64,000 nt of DNA, taken from Harmonia axyridis. Its lineage: Eukaryota > Arthropoda > Insecta > Coleoptera > Coccinellidae. Below the pieces are notes generated by a model. It was not told the DNA's origin. It saw nothing but the letters and a program-made list of their open reading frames with translations, and made no database searches. The number at the start of each line of letters is the position of its first letter. Position 1 is the first letter of the stretch. Where the stretch lies: the NCBI RefSeq assembly GCF_914767665.1, contig NC_059502.1:6386001-6450000 (forward strand), written 5' to 3'. Of this stretch, positions 33,578-44,439 are shown piece by piece. Both the position numbers and the translations under genes were made by a program.

Positions 33578-34481
33578 AGAGGTGTTTTTTTTCGAATTAT
33601 ATAACTTTGAGTTGGCATTACTGTTCAAAATGGCGACCGATTTAGCAGCTGTCAAGTGATTTATTTTCAGTTTAGTTTGGCAATTCATCGTGAATAGACT
33701 CACGCCTGAACAACGCTTTCAAATAGTGCAAAATGAGATTGCCGTTGTTCCCGATTCTCATAAGCGAATTTTGTTTAGCGATTAAGCGCACTTCTGGTTG
33801 AATGGCTACGTCAGCAAACAAAACTGCCGCATTTGGAGTGAAGCTTATCCTCAAGTGTATGTCGAAACACCGTTACATCCACAAAAACTGTCTGTTTGGT
33901 ACGATTTATGGTCTGGTGGAATCATTGGTCCGTACTTCTTCAAAAACGATGATGGCCAGAACGTTACAGTCAATGGTGATCGGTATTGAGCCATGATTAC
34001 TAACTTTTTCATTCCTGAATTGAACAACCATGATGTCCAGGAGCTGTGGTTCCAACAAGACGGTGCAACACAGCAACACACAGCTCGTGCCACAATCGAT
34101 TTATTGAAAGACACGTTTGGTGACCGCCTAATTTCACGTTTTAGACCTGTGAATTGGCCTCCAATATCTTGTGATTTAACACCGCTGGACTACATTCTGT
34201 GGGGCTATGTAAAGTTATTGGTCTATGCGGATAAGCCACAAATCCTTGACCATTTGGAAGACAACAGTCGCCGTGTTATTGCCGATATACGGCCACAAAT
34301 GTTGGAAAAAGTCATCGAAAATTGGACGTCCAGATTGGACTACATCCGAGCCAGCCGTGGCGGTCATATGCCAGAAATTATGTTTAAGATGTAATGCCAC
34401 AAGATGAAATTCATGTCAATCGAATAATCCAACGTTGTTTTATTGCAATTTAAAGTTCTATAGCTCTAAAAAAACACCCTT
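33578..34481 (+). mobile_element. Mar41-A mariner copy 7, unique deletion type C
   Basis: TA flanks at 33576-33577 and 34482-34483. The internal deletion has a different left point: the N-terminal QIVQ is fused in frame to NEIAVVPDSHKRI and then LFSD, preserving about 13 residues upstream of the first catalytic motif that types A and B have lost. The next codon is a stop (SDE reads SD*). The catalytic frame continues on with NGYVSKQNCRIW, a stop before AMITNFF, QQDGATQQHTA (an insertion of one codon), CDLTPLDYILWG and ends MFKM. Confidence 0.92.
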
Positions 34482-34483
34482 TA

Positions 34484-35000
34484 CTACTTGACGACGTAGT
34501 ATAATCGTTTTGGTATTTCACCTCCTGTCATATTGTGATAATTTCCATAGTAACATTCTTGGACGTTCCCCAAAAAATGAAAGTCAAGCTTGAAATACTC
34601 ACAGTATCGGTCATTTTCGTTTGTATCTCAAATTTTATACTATTTATATCAATTTTGTCCCCAAAACTAGTGAATGATTGAAAAAAAATTCACGTATTTC
34701 TAAACGTGATGCTTCGATAATTTTTCCGTCTTCTGAACCGGACGATCAAAATCTCCGCAAAAACTTTTCCGATGAGTAATAGTGAAATTTGTCTCATAAA
34801 TTCGGCAGTGAAGGGATGACGTCAAATTAATTCCACTTCATCTCTGCCCTGACTGAACGACATCTCAATTGCAAGAATTGCTCTCTCCGCATCTTGCCGA
34901 GAATCAATCAGTGTCACCTCCGAGGTCCACATCTCGCAGATTTGAAAGAGGGCCACACGAGAAAAATGCCCCGCGCTGAAATTGAATGAGGAACGAAAAT
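34484..35000. other. No recognised gene
   Basis: Nothing recognisable on either strand. Confidence 0.4.
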
Positions 35001-35106
35001 AATTTGAGGAAGTATTTCGCTCCAGAGTTCAAGTGTTATTCGTCTAGGAATAACAAACTTTATTTGAAGTGGAGAGAAAGGGGATTGATTTAAACAATTT
35101 TATAAC
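35001..35106. repeat. Host tandem unit, copy left of Mar41-A copy 8
   Basis: AATTTGAGG, CCAGAGTTCAA, AACAAAC, AGTGGAGAG and GATTGAT occur in this order here and again at 35849-35943, at roughly 78% identity. Confidence 0.6.
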
Positions 35107-35107
35107 A

Positions 35108-35809
35108 TCTGGTTGAATGGCTACGTAAACAAACAAAACTGCCGCATTTGGAATGAAACTAATCCTCAAGTGTATGTCAAAACACCGTTACATCCAGCAA
35201 AATTGACTGTTCGGAGCGCTTTATGGGCTGGTAGAATCATTGGTCCGTACTTCTTCAAAAACGATGATGGCCAGAACGTTACAGTCAATGGTGATCGGTA
35301 TAGAGCCATGATTACTAACTTTTTCATTCCTGAATTGAACAACCATGATGTCCAGGAGCTGTGGTTCCAACAAGACGGCGCAACATGTCACACAGCTCGT
35401 GTCACAATCGATTTATTGAAAGACACGTTTGGTGACCGCCTAATTTCACGGTTTGGACCTGTGAATTGGCCTCCAATATCTTGTGATTTAACACCGCTAG
35501 ACTACTTTCTGTGGGGCTATGTAAAGTTATTGGTCTATGCGGATAAGCCACAAATCCTTGACCATTTGGAAGACAACATTCGCCGTGTTATTGCCGATAT
35601 ATGGCCACAAATGTTGCAAAAAGTCATCGAGAATTGGACGTCCAGATTGGACTACATCCGAGCCAGCCGTGGCGGTCATATGCCAGATGTCATATTTAAA
35701 ATGTAATGCCACAAGATTATCTTGCGGATAAATAAAATTCATGTCAATCGAATAATCCATCATTGTTTTATTGCAGTTCAAAGTTCTATAGCTCTAAAAA
35801 AACTCCCTT
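35108..35809 (+). mobile_element. Mar41-A mariner copy 8, 5' truncated
   Basis: The match begins at TCTGGTTGAATGG, inside the first catalytic block, so the 5' end is missing. The 3' end CTCTAAAAAAACTCCCTT is followed by TA (35810-35811). The copy lies between two units of a local tandem repeat. It holds the longest uninterrupted catalytic frame of the window. Confidence 0.92.
35113..35706 (+). pseudogene. Mar41-A transposase catalytic domain (copy 8, 197 codons)
   Basis: The frame is open from the truncation point to the natural stop after VIFKM. It reads LNGYVNKQNCRIW, GGQN-type block DDGQNVTVNGDRYRAMI, IPELNNHDVQELWFQQDG (second catalytic Asp at QQD), SRFGPVNWPP, CDLTPLDYFLWGY (third Asp), RRVIADIWPQM and RASRGGHMPD. 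Forty-one residues separate the last two catalytic aspartates, the DD41D spacing of rosa-like mariners. The first Asp (SDEAHF) and all DNA-binding sequence lie upstream of the truncation and are lost. There is no ATG near the start; the first is in RAMI. It is a fragment, kept open by youth rather than function. Confidence 0.85.
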
Positions 35810-35816
35810 TACTTTC

Positions 35817-36003
35817 TATGTTTTCACTAGCAAAAATTGTATATTATCAATTTGAGGCCAGAGTTCAATTTTCATTCTTCTAAAAATAAACAAACCTTCT
35901 TTGGAGTGGAGAGGATGGAGATTGATCAGAACAAGTTTCATACTTCATATGTTGTCACTACCAAAAATTATAATATATATTATAAATTTGAGGATTACAG
36001 TGT
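35817..36003. repeat. Host tandem units, right of Mar41-A copy 8
   Basis: A unit of about 130 bases begins TATGTTTTCACTAGC at 35817 and again TATGTTGTCACTACC near 35948, each followed by AAAAATT, a TATA-rich run and AATTTGAGG. The second part of the unit matches the left flank at 35001-35106. Confidence 0.55.
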
Positions 36004-36114
36004 AACCGCGCAGTTCATCTTGAGACACTGAAGGTTCTACAAATGGTACAGAAGATTCATATGAATTCTTTTTCTTCTTTTAAGAGGCAAATTGCCTGTT
36101 TCGTCATGGTTTAC

Positions 36115-36310
36115 TCAAGTGTTTGTTTCTTGGAGTGTAGACAGCCAACTGTGTCATTTCGGTGGACGTCCAAGGGTCTTCTTCCGTGAGGTATGTTGTC
36201 TCTTGCAATCTTAGGCATCCTATCTGGACCCATTCTGTCAACGCACTGGTTCCATTCCCTCCTTCTTCCTCTCATCCATCTTACGATATCATCTGTTTTT
36301 TTACAATCCA
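36115..36310 (-). pseudogene. Non-LTR RT C-terminal tail
   Basis: The minus frame reads DCKKTDDIVRWMRGRRREWN, then CVDRMGPDRMPKIARDN and GRRPLDVHRND before drifting to a stop at 36111. This is the same type of basic C-terminal tail as in the nested element at 6031-6463 (there KFVRKRRREWNDHV, RLMKIARDRKP, GRRDVGRP). No polymerase motif precedes it; the upstream part of the frame has no match. It marks a heavily truncated retrotransposon copy. Confidence 0.55.
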
Positions 36311-37632
36311 AGACGATATGGTTTACTGGCAGGCTAGAAGAATTGACCCAGCAAAATGCCGTCCCAGCAGCAGCAATATTTAAAATCATGTAACGATGAA
36401 GTATCACATATAGGATCAGACAAGATGATTACAAAGATGAAAGAAGATGTAAACTGTCCATGTTTAATGGCTTTTATGCTTCTCTCTTCTCTTATTACTG
36501 TGTTCCTCTGCCTAACTACAACTGATGCAAAATGAATGAGAAATTTTCGAAATTTAGCGATCAACATACTATGTCAGCCTCAAATTCATAGTGTGAGACT
36601 ATCCTCTCATTGAACTTCTAAAGCCCACTCATGTGTGAACCAATTCATTCTAATTGAAAAGTATCTACCCAACGTATGCAACACACAATACTTTGATCTA
36701 CTCAACCTTCCAGAGATTGCTGGGAATTAAAGGGTGGCTAGAGCGATGCTGTACGAGAAACCAGCATCCAACCAACCAAGAAAAACCCACCATCGTTGCT
36801 AATCCACCAGCCCACTCTATCGCATCCCTTCCCAGCAACATCCCGCTAATTGAAAAGTAGGATTCTTCTCCATCAATTTCCAAACGTTCCATCAGAAGGC
36901 GTTTACGCATCCTGGACCGAAGATAATGAATGATTCCGTCCGGATTTTTGGACTCGGAGATTAATTCCACCCTCATTATCTTCGGGGTTTTGTCTGGTGG
37001 TTGTGAAATAAAACGGGTAGCACTCAGAGGCGGATTTCGTGGGGATCGATTTTCAATCTAGACCCCTTTGATTGGCGGATCGCAGACTTGATGGAATTCC
37101 ACGATATTATGACGGATGAAGAGGAGGATAACGGCCGAGATATCGATCATTCTTGGGATATGGACAAACAACAATTGATGGGGAGGATGTCGTGGGATAA
37201 GTGTTCGGCGAGAATGCTGTCAAGGCGGTATTTGTCGCTGAAAAGTGGGTCTATTATGAGTGTTCATAGGGGATGATTTGTCCTTTTTTGTTGATTTTGA
37301 GTGGCATATGACTGGTGTCACGGTGTCGTTATGTGTAGATGTAAGATGTGGGTGTCGATTGGTTTGAAGGGTGTACTGAAAATGTATGTATGTATGTTGG
37401 GGAAAGCCAGAATATTTCGATTATACAAGGATTGTCCTAGTTTCCAAATATGCATTTAAGGCCAGGGAATTCATCACCTAACAGTATTTTGGTATTTAAT
37501 AGGATTGTTTCTGAAACCAGAGTATGTCTATTTGGTTGTTTATATTGGCTATATAGTCGACGTTCCGGTCTGGTGCCGTTTTGGTTACTTTCATTGGCTG
37601 CAGCTACACACATCTATCTCCTTCGAATTATA
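36311..37632. other. No recognised gene (1.3 kb)
   Basis: Open frames of 62-92 aa (for example 37088-37276 + with acidic DEEEDNG) have no recognisable domain. A short ATGT run lies near 37383. Confidence 0.4.
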
Positions 37633-38563
37633 AAGGGTGTTTTTTTTTTGAGCTATAGAACTTTAAATTGCAATAAAACACCGATGGATTATTCGATTGA
37701 CATGAATCTTATTTATCGGCAAGATAGTCTTGTGGCATTACATTTTAAATATGTTTTCTGGCATATGACCGCCACGGCTGGCTCGGATGTAGTCCAATCT
37801 GGACGTCCAATTTTCGATGACTTTTTCCAACATTTGTGGCCGTATATCGGCAATAACACGGTGAATGTTGTCTTCCAAATGGTCTAGAGTTTGTGGCTTA
37901 TCCGCATAGACCAAAAAATTTCACATAGCCCTATAGAAAGTAGTCTAGCGGTGTTAAATCACAAGATCTTGGAGGCCAATTCACAGGTCCAAAACTTGAA
38001 ATTAGGCGGCCACCAAACGTGTCTTTCAATGAGTCGATTGTGGCACGAACTATGTGACATGTTGCGCCGTCTTGTTGGAACCACAGCTCCTGGACATCAT
38101 AGTTGTTCAATTCAGGAATGAAGAAGTTAGTAATCATGGCTCTATACCGACCACCATTGACTGTAACGTTCTGACCATCATCGTTTTTGAAGAAGTACGG
38201 ACCAATGATTTCACCAGCCCATAAAGAGCACCAATCAGTCAGTTTTTCTGGATGTAACGGTGTTTCGACATACACTTGAGGATAAGCTTCACTCTAAATG
38301 CGGCAGTTTTGTTTGTTGACGTAGCCACTCAACCAGAAGTGCGCTTCATCACTAATGGACGTAATGCGCGATACGTATTCCACATAGAACCATTATTTTC
38401 GAAATAAAATTGCACTATTTGCAAGCGTTGTTCAGGCTTGAGTCTATTCATGATGAATTGCCCAACCAAACTGAGAATAAATCACTCGACAGCTGTTGAA
38501 TCGGTTGCCATCTTGAACTGTAATACCAACTTAAAGTTATATACCTCGAAAAAAAACACCCTA
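37633..38563 (-). mobile_element. Mar41-A mariner copy 9, deletion type B
   Basis: TA on the left (37631-37632) and probably on the right (38564-38565); 931 bp. The minus frame 38275-37931 runs from VYVETPLHPEKLTDWCS through FQQDGATCHIVRATI to CDLTPLDYFL, where it meets a stop made by a small change (CAAAAAATTTC in place of the usual ATGACTTTAC). The upstream first catalytic block has a stop in NCRI and the N-terminus is out of frame. Flanking sequence shows a weak direct similarity (see findings). Confidence 0.92.
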
Positions 38564-38565
38564 TA

Positions 38566-39748
38566 TTTCTTATGATTCACACAGACCAGTGTAGTCCGTA
38601 GGGAGATTAAAGAAATGATCATTTCACTCATTATTTTACTACTATATATTTTACTTACTGTTAGTTGATTTTCCCTCGAATTAATGTGTCGATTTGGTCA
38701 CTTTCATTGCTCGAAATAGTGCAAGTGCTGCCGCGGGGCTATTTGGTCGCTCTTATTGGTGGGAGTTGTGCTCATCTTCCATATCTCATAAATAGAACCA
38801 ACTGACAATTAACTGACGAGTGTATTGTTTCTGAGCATACTTTTTTGTAATTGATAAATCGTATCGATAGAATGAAAAACTTTTGGAGCCATTTATTTCG
38901 AATAATTGAAATCGAACATATGTCCTATTCATATAGCAAAGTTTTTCTGTGAGCTAATAAATCACCCTATATTTCGTTTTATATTTCATGCAAAAAGCTC
39001 CTTTAGTTCTCGAGAAGAGCTCTAGTCGACGTACAGATATTTTTTCATTTCGAATTTAAGATTCTGCAAATTCCAAAATGTTAACAGTAAAACTACAAGG
39101 ACGATTCAAAAAGATCAAAATCCAAAATAATAAACCAAAATTTCCGAAGATTAGCATAACAAAAAAGCTCTTACCATCATTTCATCACCATCATTGAATT
39201 TCCACGGTGGTTATCAAGAACAGCTCTCGCGAATTCTCCACCCCACCATCGAAACTTATGAAAGCGAATATTCCACAGGAGTTTCTGATCTTATAATCTC
39301 AGAAGAGCCCACTAGAGATTTCTAGAACTGCCGCATAGACAATAACAATTCCGATTCTCCTCATTGTTGGGTTCACTTCCACACTTCCCAACCCTTGTCT
39401 CACAAAGTTTCGTAATTTTCAGAAGCCGAGATTGATAATCCACGATGAGTTATAGCCAGAAATTGAGTGTCCCATTTATCGAATTGAAAGATTGGTACGA
39501 CTGCGACTCCTACCCGAATCTCGGGGGATTTATTCCAACTTATTCGAAACTCGGAGTTCCTGTAGGAGATCATAGAAAATCGGGACAATTTACATTCCGT
39601 CTAATTTTGGATCTGGAACTGAGAGGAGAGAATACGAATATTGTAAGGTTGGAATTTATCGTTGATGAAAGCGATCGGAGAAGAAATCCTGCTATAAGAT
39701 CCAATGTTGGGATGAGGAGTATGCAGGAGAAATCTATGATAAATAAAA
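38566..39748. other. No recognised gene; one 104-aa open frame
   Basis: The plus frame 39445-39759 begins MSYSQKLSVPFIELKDW; I recognise no domain. It ends inside the direct repeat that flanks the next foldback, and an overlapping antisense frame exists, so it is weak as a gene. Confidence 0.3.
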
Positions 39749-39812
39749 ATTCCGAGTAATCAATGTAATCATGTAGTATCGAATGTGATAATTCGAATAG
39801 TTATCTTAGATA
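39749..39812. repeat. Left direct repeat flanking the 39.8-kb foldback
   Basis: ATTCCGAGTAATCAATGTAAT, then GTGATAATTCGAATAG and TTATCTTAGATA, recur at 40488-40552 with a few changes. Confidence 0.75.
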
Positions 39813-40488
39813 TACAGGGTGGCCATTTGAAAACGAAACAGACGAGATTACAGACGAAATAAAGTTTTTCGATAGAAATGCTCGGACAGGTCGATTTCTG
39901 TTTCGAGGGGGACAACTTGAGATGTAGGTTACGGACGCATAGCGCTTCAACCCTTGCTGCTACAACCCCCACCCCCAATTTTTGAATAGGGAAGATGGGG
40001 TGAGTGATACCTCAATTTAAAGGTATTTTTATACTGATTTCAGCACAGTAATTGTTTTTTCATTTTATGCATTAGTTCTCGAAATATTCATGCGTTAGTT
40101 AGTTAGGAAGGAAGCCACAGTCATGGTTGTTTTGAAGCTCAAAATGTCGATTTTTCACAAAACACTACAATTGCCATGAAAACACTACTTCATTTTCAAA
40201 TACTTAGTTAAGAATATTTCGAGAACTAATGCATAAAATGAAAAAAAATTACTGTGCTGAAATCAGTATAAAAATACCTTTCAAATGAGGTATCACTCAC
40301 CCCATCTTCCCTATTCAAATTTGGGGGTGAGAGTTGTAGTAGCAAGGGTTGAAGCGCTATGCGTCCGTAACCTACATCTCAAGTTGTCCCCCTCGAAACA
40401 GAAATCGACCTGTCCGAGCATTTCTATCGAAAAACTTTATTTCGTCTGTAATCTCGTCTGTTTCGTTTTCAAATGGCCACCCTGTATA
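39811..40488. mobile_element. 678-bp foldback element with ~280-bp arms
   Basis: Arms 39811-40090 and 40210-40488 are reverse complements at roughly 95% identity around a 120-bp loop. The ends read TATACAGGGTGGCCATTTG. Mirror-image open frames (69 and 80 aa) in the arms reflect the symmetry and not a gene. Its terminal CAGGGTG resembles the end of the element at 14986-15550. Confidence 0.85.
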
Positions 40489-40552
40489 TTCCGAATTATC
40501 AATGTAATAATGTGTGATCAAATGTGATAATTCGAATGGTTATCTTAGATAT
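40488..40552. repeat. Right direct repeat flanking the 39.8-kb foldback
   Basis: Partner of 39749-39812, beginning at the last bases of the foldback and ending TTATCTTAGATA. Confidence 0.75.
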
Positions 40553-40560
40553 ACATATTT

Positions 40561-41826
40561 TAGGGGTTTTTCTCCTTTTTTTTTTGTTCAAATTTTCCTA
40601 ATGTTTTCGTTGTAGAAGTCTGATCGAGTTCCACTAGATGGCGTTGGAAAGATGAGATTTCGTACTACAAAAACTTTTCTGACAGTTTTATGACTGAGTG
40701 ATTCAGTTTAGTCTGAACGCGCGTCAAACATGGACACTCGCAAAAAAAATACGCAGTTTTTCTTCGATAAAGGCAGAAATGCAAGCCAGACGACTCAAAA
40801 TTTAAATAGTGTTTATGGTCCTGATACCTAGTGTAACAATCAATTACACGTAACGTGGATTTCGTTCATTTCATTCCGGTAAATTCCATGTTAAAGATAA
40901 ATCCCCCACTGAAAGTCGATAAAATAATGGACATTGTCGAGTCTACCGTCATATAAGCACTGTTTCTATTACCCAAGAGCTAAATATTGCACAAAAAAAT
41001 GTTTGGAATTATTTGCATGAAGCTGCTATCCAGAAGAAGCTCGGTGTAAGGGTACTAAACGAGTTAACGCAAAAAAAACCACATGGACCGAATTTCCATC
41101 TGCGAATCGGTACTGAATAGTAAGAAAATCGACCCATTTTTGAAGAGGTTGGTAACTGGTAATAAAATGTGGATCACTTACGACTACGTCAAGCGAAAAC
41201 GGTCGTGGTCGAAACGAGGTGAGCTGGCGGAAACGGTAGCCAAGCTAGGATTGACGCCCAGGAAGGATTTTGCTGTGTGCTTGGTGAGATTGGCAGATAA
41301 TAATCTACTATGAGCTGCTTCCTATGCTACAACTGTTAACTCGGAACTGTAATGTAAGCAATTGGACCATCTGAAGGAAGCAATCACCCAGAAGCGGCCA
41401 GCTTTGGACAATAGGAGGAATTGTGTTCCATCTGGACAACGCCAGGCCACACATCGATAGTGACTCGCCAGAAGCTCCAGGAACTTGGTTGGGATGTTGT
41501 TATGCATCCACCTTATAGTCCGGACCTGGCACCAATTGATTATTATCTGTTCCTGTGCATGGCGAACGATTTTGCTGGTGAAAAATTCGCTTCAACAGAG
41601 ACTCGTGTAAATCAACTGTCTCAATTTTTTGTCAATATGGACCTATGGACGAGGGCTTCTATGAGAGAGGCTCAATGATATTACCTCCAGAATGGCAACA
41701 AGTTATAGAACAAAACGCATTTTTCTAACTATAATTATTTAAGCTGTTGCGTCAAGTGAATTTCACGCAAATTTTACGGGCTGTTGAATATTCAGAGATA
41801 CGCATTTAGGTCGAAAAACCAACCCC
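40561..41826 (+). mobile_element. Decayed mariner element, mellifera-like (DD34D)
   Basis: Probable ends are TAGGGGTTTTTCTCCT on the left and the complement of GGGGTTGGTTTTTCGACCT on the right, giving 1266 bp, the usual mariner length. No clear TA pair remains. The transposase reading is continuous in order but broken in frame throughout. Confidence 0.7.
40731..41745 (+). pseudogene. Mellifera-like mariner transposase relic
   Basis: The N-terminus MDTRKKNTQFFFDKGRNASQ starts near 40731. Pieces follow in order: DRH-type ISTVSITQELNIAQK and VWNYLHEAAIQKKLGV (DNA-binding region), ICESVLNSKKIDPFLKRLV, then TGNKMWITYDYVKRKRSWS, where the first catalytic Asp (usually GDEKW) reads Asn. Next come LTPRK, ITQKRPALDNR, the second motif VFHLDNARPHTSIVT and the third PPYSPDLAPIDYYLF, spaced as in DD34D mariners, and the C-terminal WQQVIEQNAF-like end. 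Many stops and frameshifts show it is dead. Subfamily is judged from the overall motif pattern only. Confidence 0.7.
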
Positions 41827-42660
41827 AGCAGGTACAGCGAGGGCTAAAAATAGAACAAGAGCATCCTTGGCGCCACATTGGCGCTACATATGGTCATCCT
41901 GAAGTCACATTTTAGGGCAAGGAACAAAGACGTGGACCAATCAGGGACCTGGATTGCGCTTTGGTATGCAAAATCCAAAGCGAAACTTAACATCCCCAGG
42001 AAATCGGGGAACCATATTCAGTACGCTCGTAGCTGTTACCTTGTAAACACATAACTTGTACAGCCAAATTCAATAGATTAGTTAAGGAATCCGGTGTTTC
42101 ATTATTCCAATTTAATAGAATTACAGTTGATCGATTCAACCAAAAACAAAAGCCTTGTTCTACATGCAAAAATAATGGATTTCTTTTTAAAACACCTTTA
42201 ACATATATCATTCAAATTGAACATGAAGTAACAATAGTCAGCAAATCGGACAATCTACCAACAAATTCCCTTGAAAGCGAGAACAACAAGCACCGGCATT
42301 TTCCGATCGTCCAACACATATTGGAGCGTCGAAAAGTTCAGGAAGGTGGATGCTCCCCCAGGCAGTTTTCTCCGACATGTAATGGTTAACATCAACTTTG
42401 GGCCCAACAACAATGGGAATCCCCCGAGCGATTACGTGTGTACGTATATTGAAAGTTGTGGTCTTTCGGTCCTCCTACTGGCATTTTCGTTGCTTCGTTG
42501 CTTCCCTGTCGATGCCTCTTCAATGCGGGGTAACGGGACTTGAAAACAAAGTGTGGGGCTCCTTAATCACATTTGGGGGATAGCGGAAGGGTTTTAGGCG
42601 AAGTTGTTATTTTTTAGAAAGTGTTTTCGATAAGTTAGGGGTCTTTTTTAGCTGCTTGAT
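41827..42660. other. No recognised gene
   Basis: Two overlapping open frames (42271-42543 and 42398-42583, +) are unrecognised. Confidence 0.35.
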
Positions 42661-42669
42661 AACTTCAAT

Positions 42670-42850
42670 GGTTGTTGTTAGGGATTCATCAAGCCAAGTA
42701 GCTTGACATTTCAACCAAGTACTTCACTTGAAAATCAAGCTCGTGAAAAATTACATACTTGAGCTTGGCTCAACTTGATTTTAGATATTTATTGCTTGAC
42801 TTGATATCAAACTACTTGATATTACTTGAGCTTGATATGCACGCGTCGCA
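42670..42850. repeat. CTTGA-rich simple-sequence block
   Basis: ACTTGA, GCTTGA and their complements (TCAAGC, TCAAGT) occur many times within 180 bases on both strands. Such clusters are often the inner part of a DNA transposon end, but no terminus was found. Confidence 0.4.
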
Positions 42851-42877
42851 CGGCATATATTTCTGCAATCTCTGTAT

Positions 42878-43122
42878 CCCTTAACCATTTGGAAGACAAC
42901 ATTCGCCGTGTTATTGCCGATATACGGCCACAAATGTTGAAAAAAGTCATCGAAAATTGGACGTCCAGATTGGACTACATCCGAGCCAGCCGTGGCGGTC
43001 GTATGCCAAAAATCATATTTAAAATGTAATGCCACAAGAGTATCTTGCGGATAAATAAAATTCATGTCAATCGAATAATCCGTCGTTGTTTTATTGCAAT
43101 TTAAAGTTCTATAGCTCTAAAA
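42878..43122 (+). mobile_element. Mar41-A mariner copy 10, 3' fragment
   Basis: Only the last ~245 bases remain, from the codons for PLTIWKT/DHLEDNIRRVI through SRGGRMPKIIFKM to CTCTAAAA, where the terminal repeat is cut before its CACCC end. The left junction lies in CCCTTAACCATTT. Confidence 0.9.
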
Positions 43123-43799
43123 TATTTTCGTACCTAGTGTTCTCTGTGAGATTACAATAAATGTAAGAAATTCAAGTGCTACAACTGTCCACTTCGAACA
43201 ACCGTAACAAAAGTTGAATTAATAGAACCACCCCGAAATTCCCCCCATTAAACTATGAAGCCCTACCGCAAAAAGGCATCACCAAGACCTGTTTGATAAT
43301 AACGCGGATTGCATTTTACGCTGCCTGCATTCAAATGAGAGAGGCCATTCGCCGAAATTAATGCCGTGAATTTTTGCAACATGTACAATACGACATACAA
43401 GTTTCCCGCCACAGTTATATCATCAAGTGTGCCAGGCGTGCCCGTTACCAGAACACAGCAGCTGCCATTGTTGCGCCGCAAACCCCGCCATGCAACAGAA
43501 TGATGTTTCCTAATTCAGATTGTCACTTCACGGACAAAACTAATTCTGTTTGAAGGCGTCGGGAAATCTGCTTTGACGCAAAACGCGTCGCTCAATGGCT
43601 GTGTACATGTGTGGTGTGTGTGTGTGTTTGTCGAGGGAAATACGATGGTGGGGACCTGCCTTTCAATTAGGAGCGACGTGTTTCTTTTGGTCGTGTAGTT
43701 GTTGGTGTTATGGCTGGAGAAATTACCAGGTTTTGTTGTTTCGTAGATATCAAAACGTTGCTTTGATTAAGTGACAGCTGCTTTGCTCTAAAAACTTGC
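43123..43799. other. No recognised gene
   Basis: A GT microsatellite lies at 43611-43630. No coding motif was found. Confidence 0.4.
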
Positions 43800-44255
43800 T
43801 GAGTTTACACTATGGATAAAATAATAAAATGAAGTAATTTACACTGGGCTTTTGATGTTTGCGACACCGTCGCTTCATCAGGTTAAATTTCGACTGATAA
43901 GAAAACAGGGCTTGTAGACAAACTTATATAGGAGACAAAAATATGAACATTCACCGAGAGAACATGAATACTGAATAGGATATAATAAAATTCACAAGTG
44001 AAACTATCTTTGTTTCTTCGAAAGAATATTTTCGGAATTATACTTGTTTATTCTAAGAGTGTTAGTACTGTTAGTCTTGTGTGACTCAATCTTTTAAACG
44101 ATTCACATTCGATGGAGCTGAATTACAACTTCTTTGATGTTTGTGTATCCTATTCTCAAAAGATCTTCCTGTTTGCCCAATATGAATCATAGGGCAATCA
44201 TTGTAGGTTAACTTGTAGACTCCGGATTCATTATCTTAAATAGTTCTATTTTTAT
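43800..44255 (-). pseudogene. Penelope-like element 3' fragment with GIY-YIG endonuclease remnant
   Basis: Penelope-like retroelements carry a GIY-YIG endonuclease after the RT. The minus strand at about 44222-44090 reads VYKLTYNDCPMIHIGQTGRS followed by FENRIHKHQRS and NVNRLKD, matching the 'GVYKLTC-DC---YIGQTGRSF--R--EH' signature. Downstream (toward 43800) lies an untranslated region with CCTGATGAAGCGACGGTGTCG, a pattern common near the 3' end of these elements. No RT motif is present upstream, so only the last part of the element survives. Confidence 0.6.
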
Positions 44256-44257
44256 TA

Positions 44258-44420
44258 TTTTTGATAAAAATGTCTGAGTTGACTTGTAATGATTCTCCTA
44301 TGGTTCATATTGGAAAAAGAGGAAGATCTTTCAAGAAGGGGATACATCAAAGAAGCTCACTTTCAACATATGCGAATCATTCAAAATATTGGGACGACAT
44401 CTTTAAAAATAGATCCAAAA
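44258..44420 (+). pseudogene. Second Penelope-like GIY-YIG fragment, opposite orientation
   Basis: The plus frame from about 44270 reads MSELTCNDSPMVHIGKRGRS followed by FKKGIHQRSSLSTYANHSK. It matches the same endonuclease segment as the neighbouring minus-strand copy (ND(C/S)PM-HIG--GRSF) but is clearly diverged from it, so it is not a simple inverted copy. The two fragments are head to head with about 20 bases between them. Confidence 0.5.
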
Positions 44421-44439
44421 TAAGGGTTATTCGCTTCGG

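Noticed and set aside
39769..40527. Paired 69- and 80-aa frames (MGVGVVAARVEAL, MRYHSPHLPY)
   Set aside because: Again arms of a foldback element.
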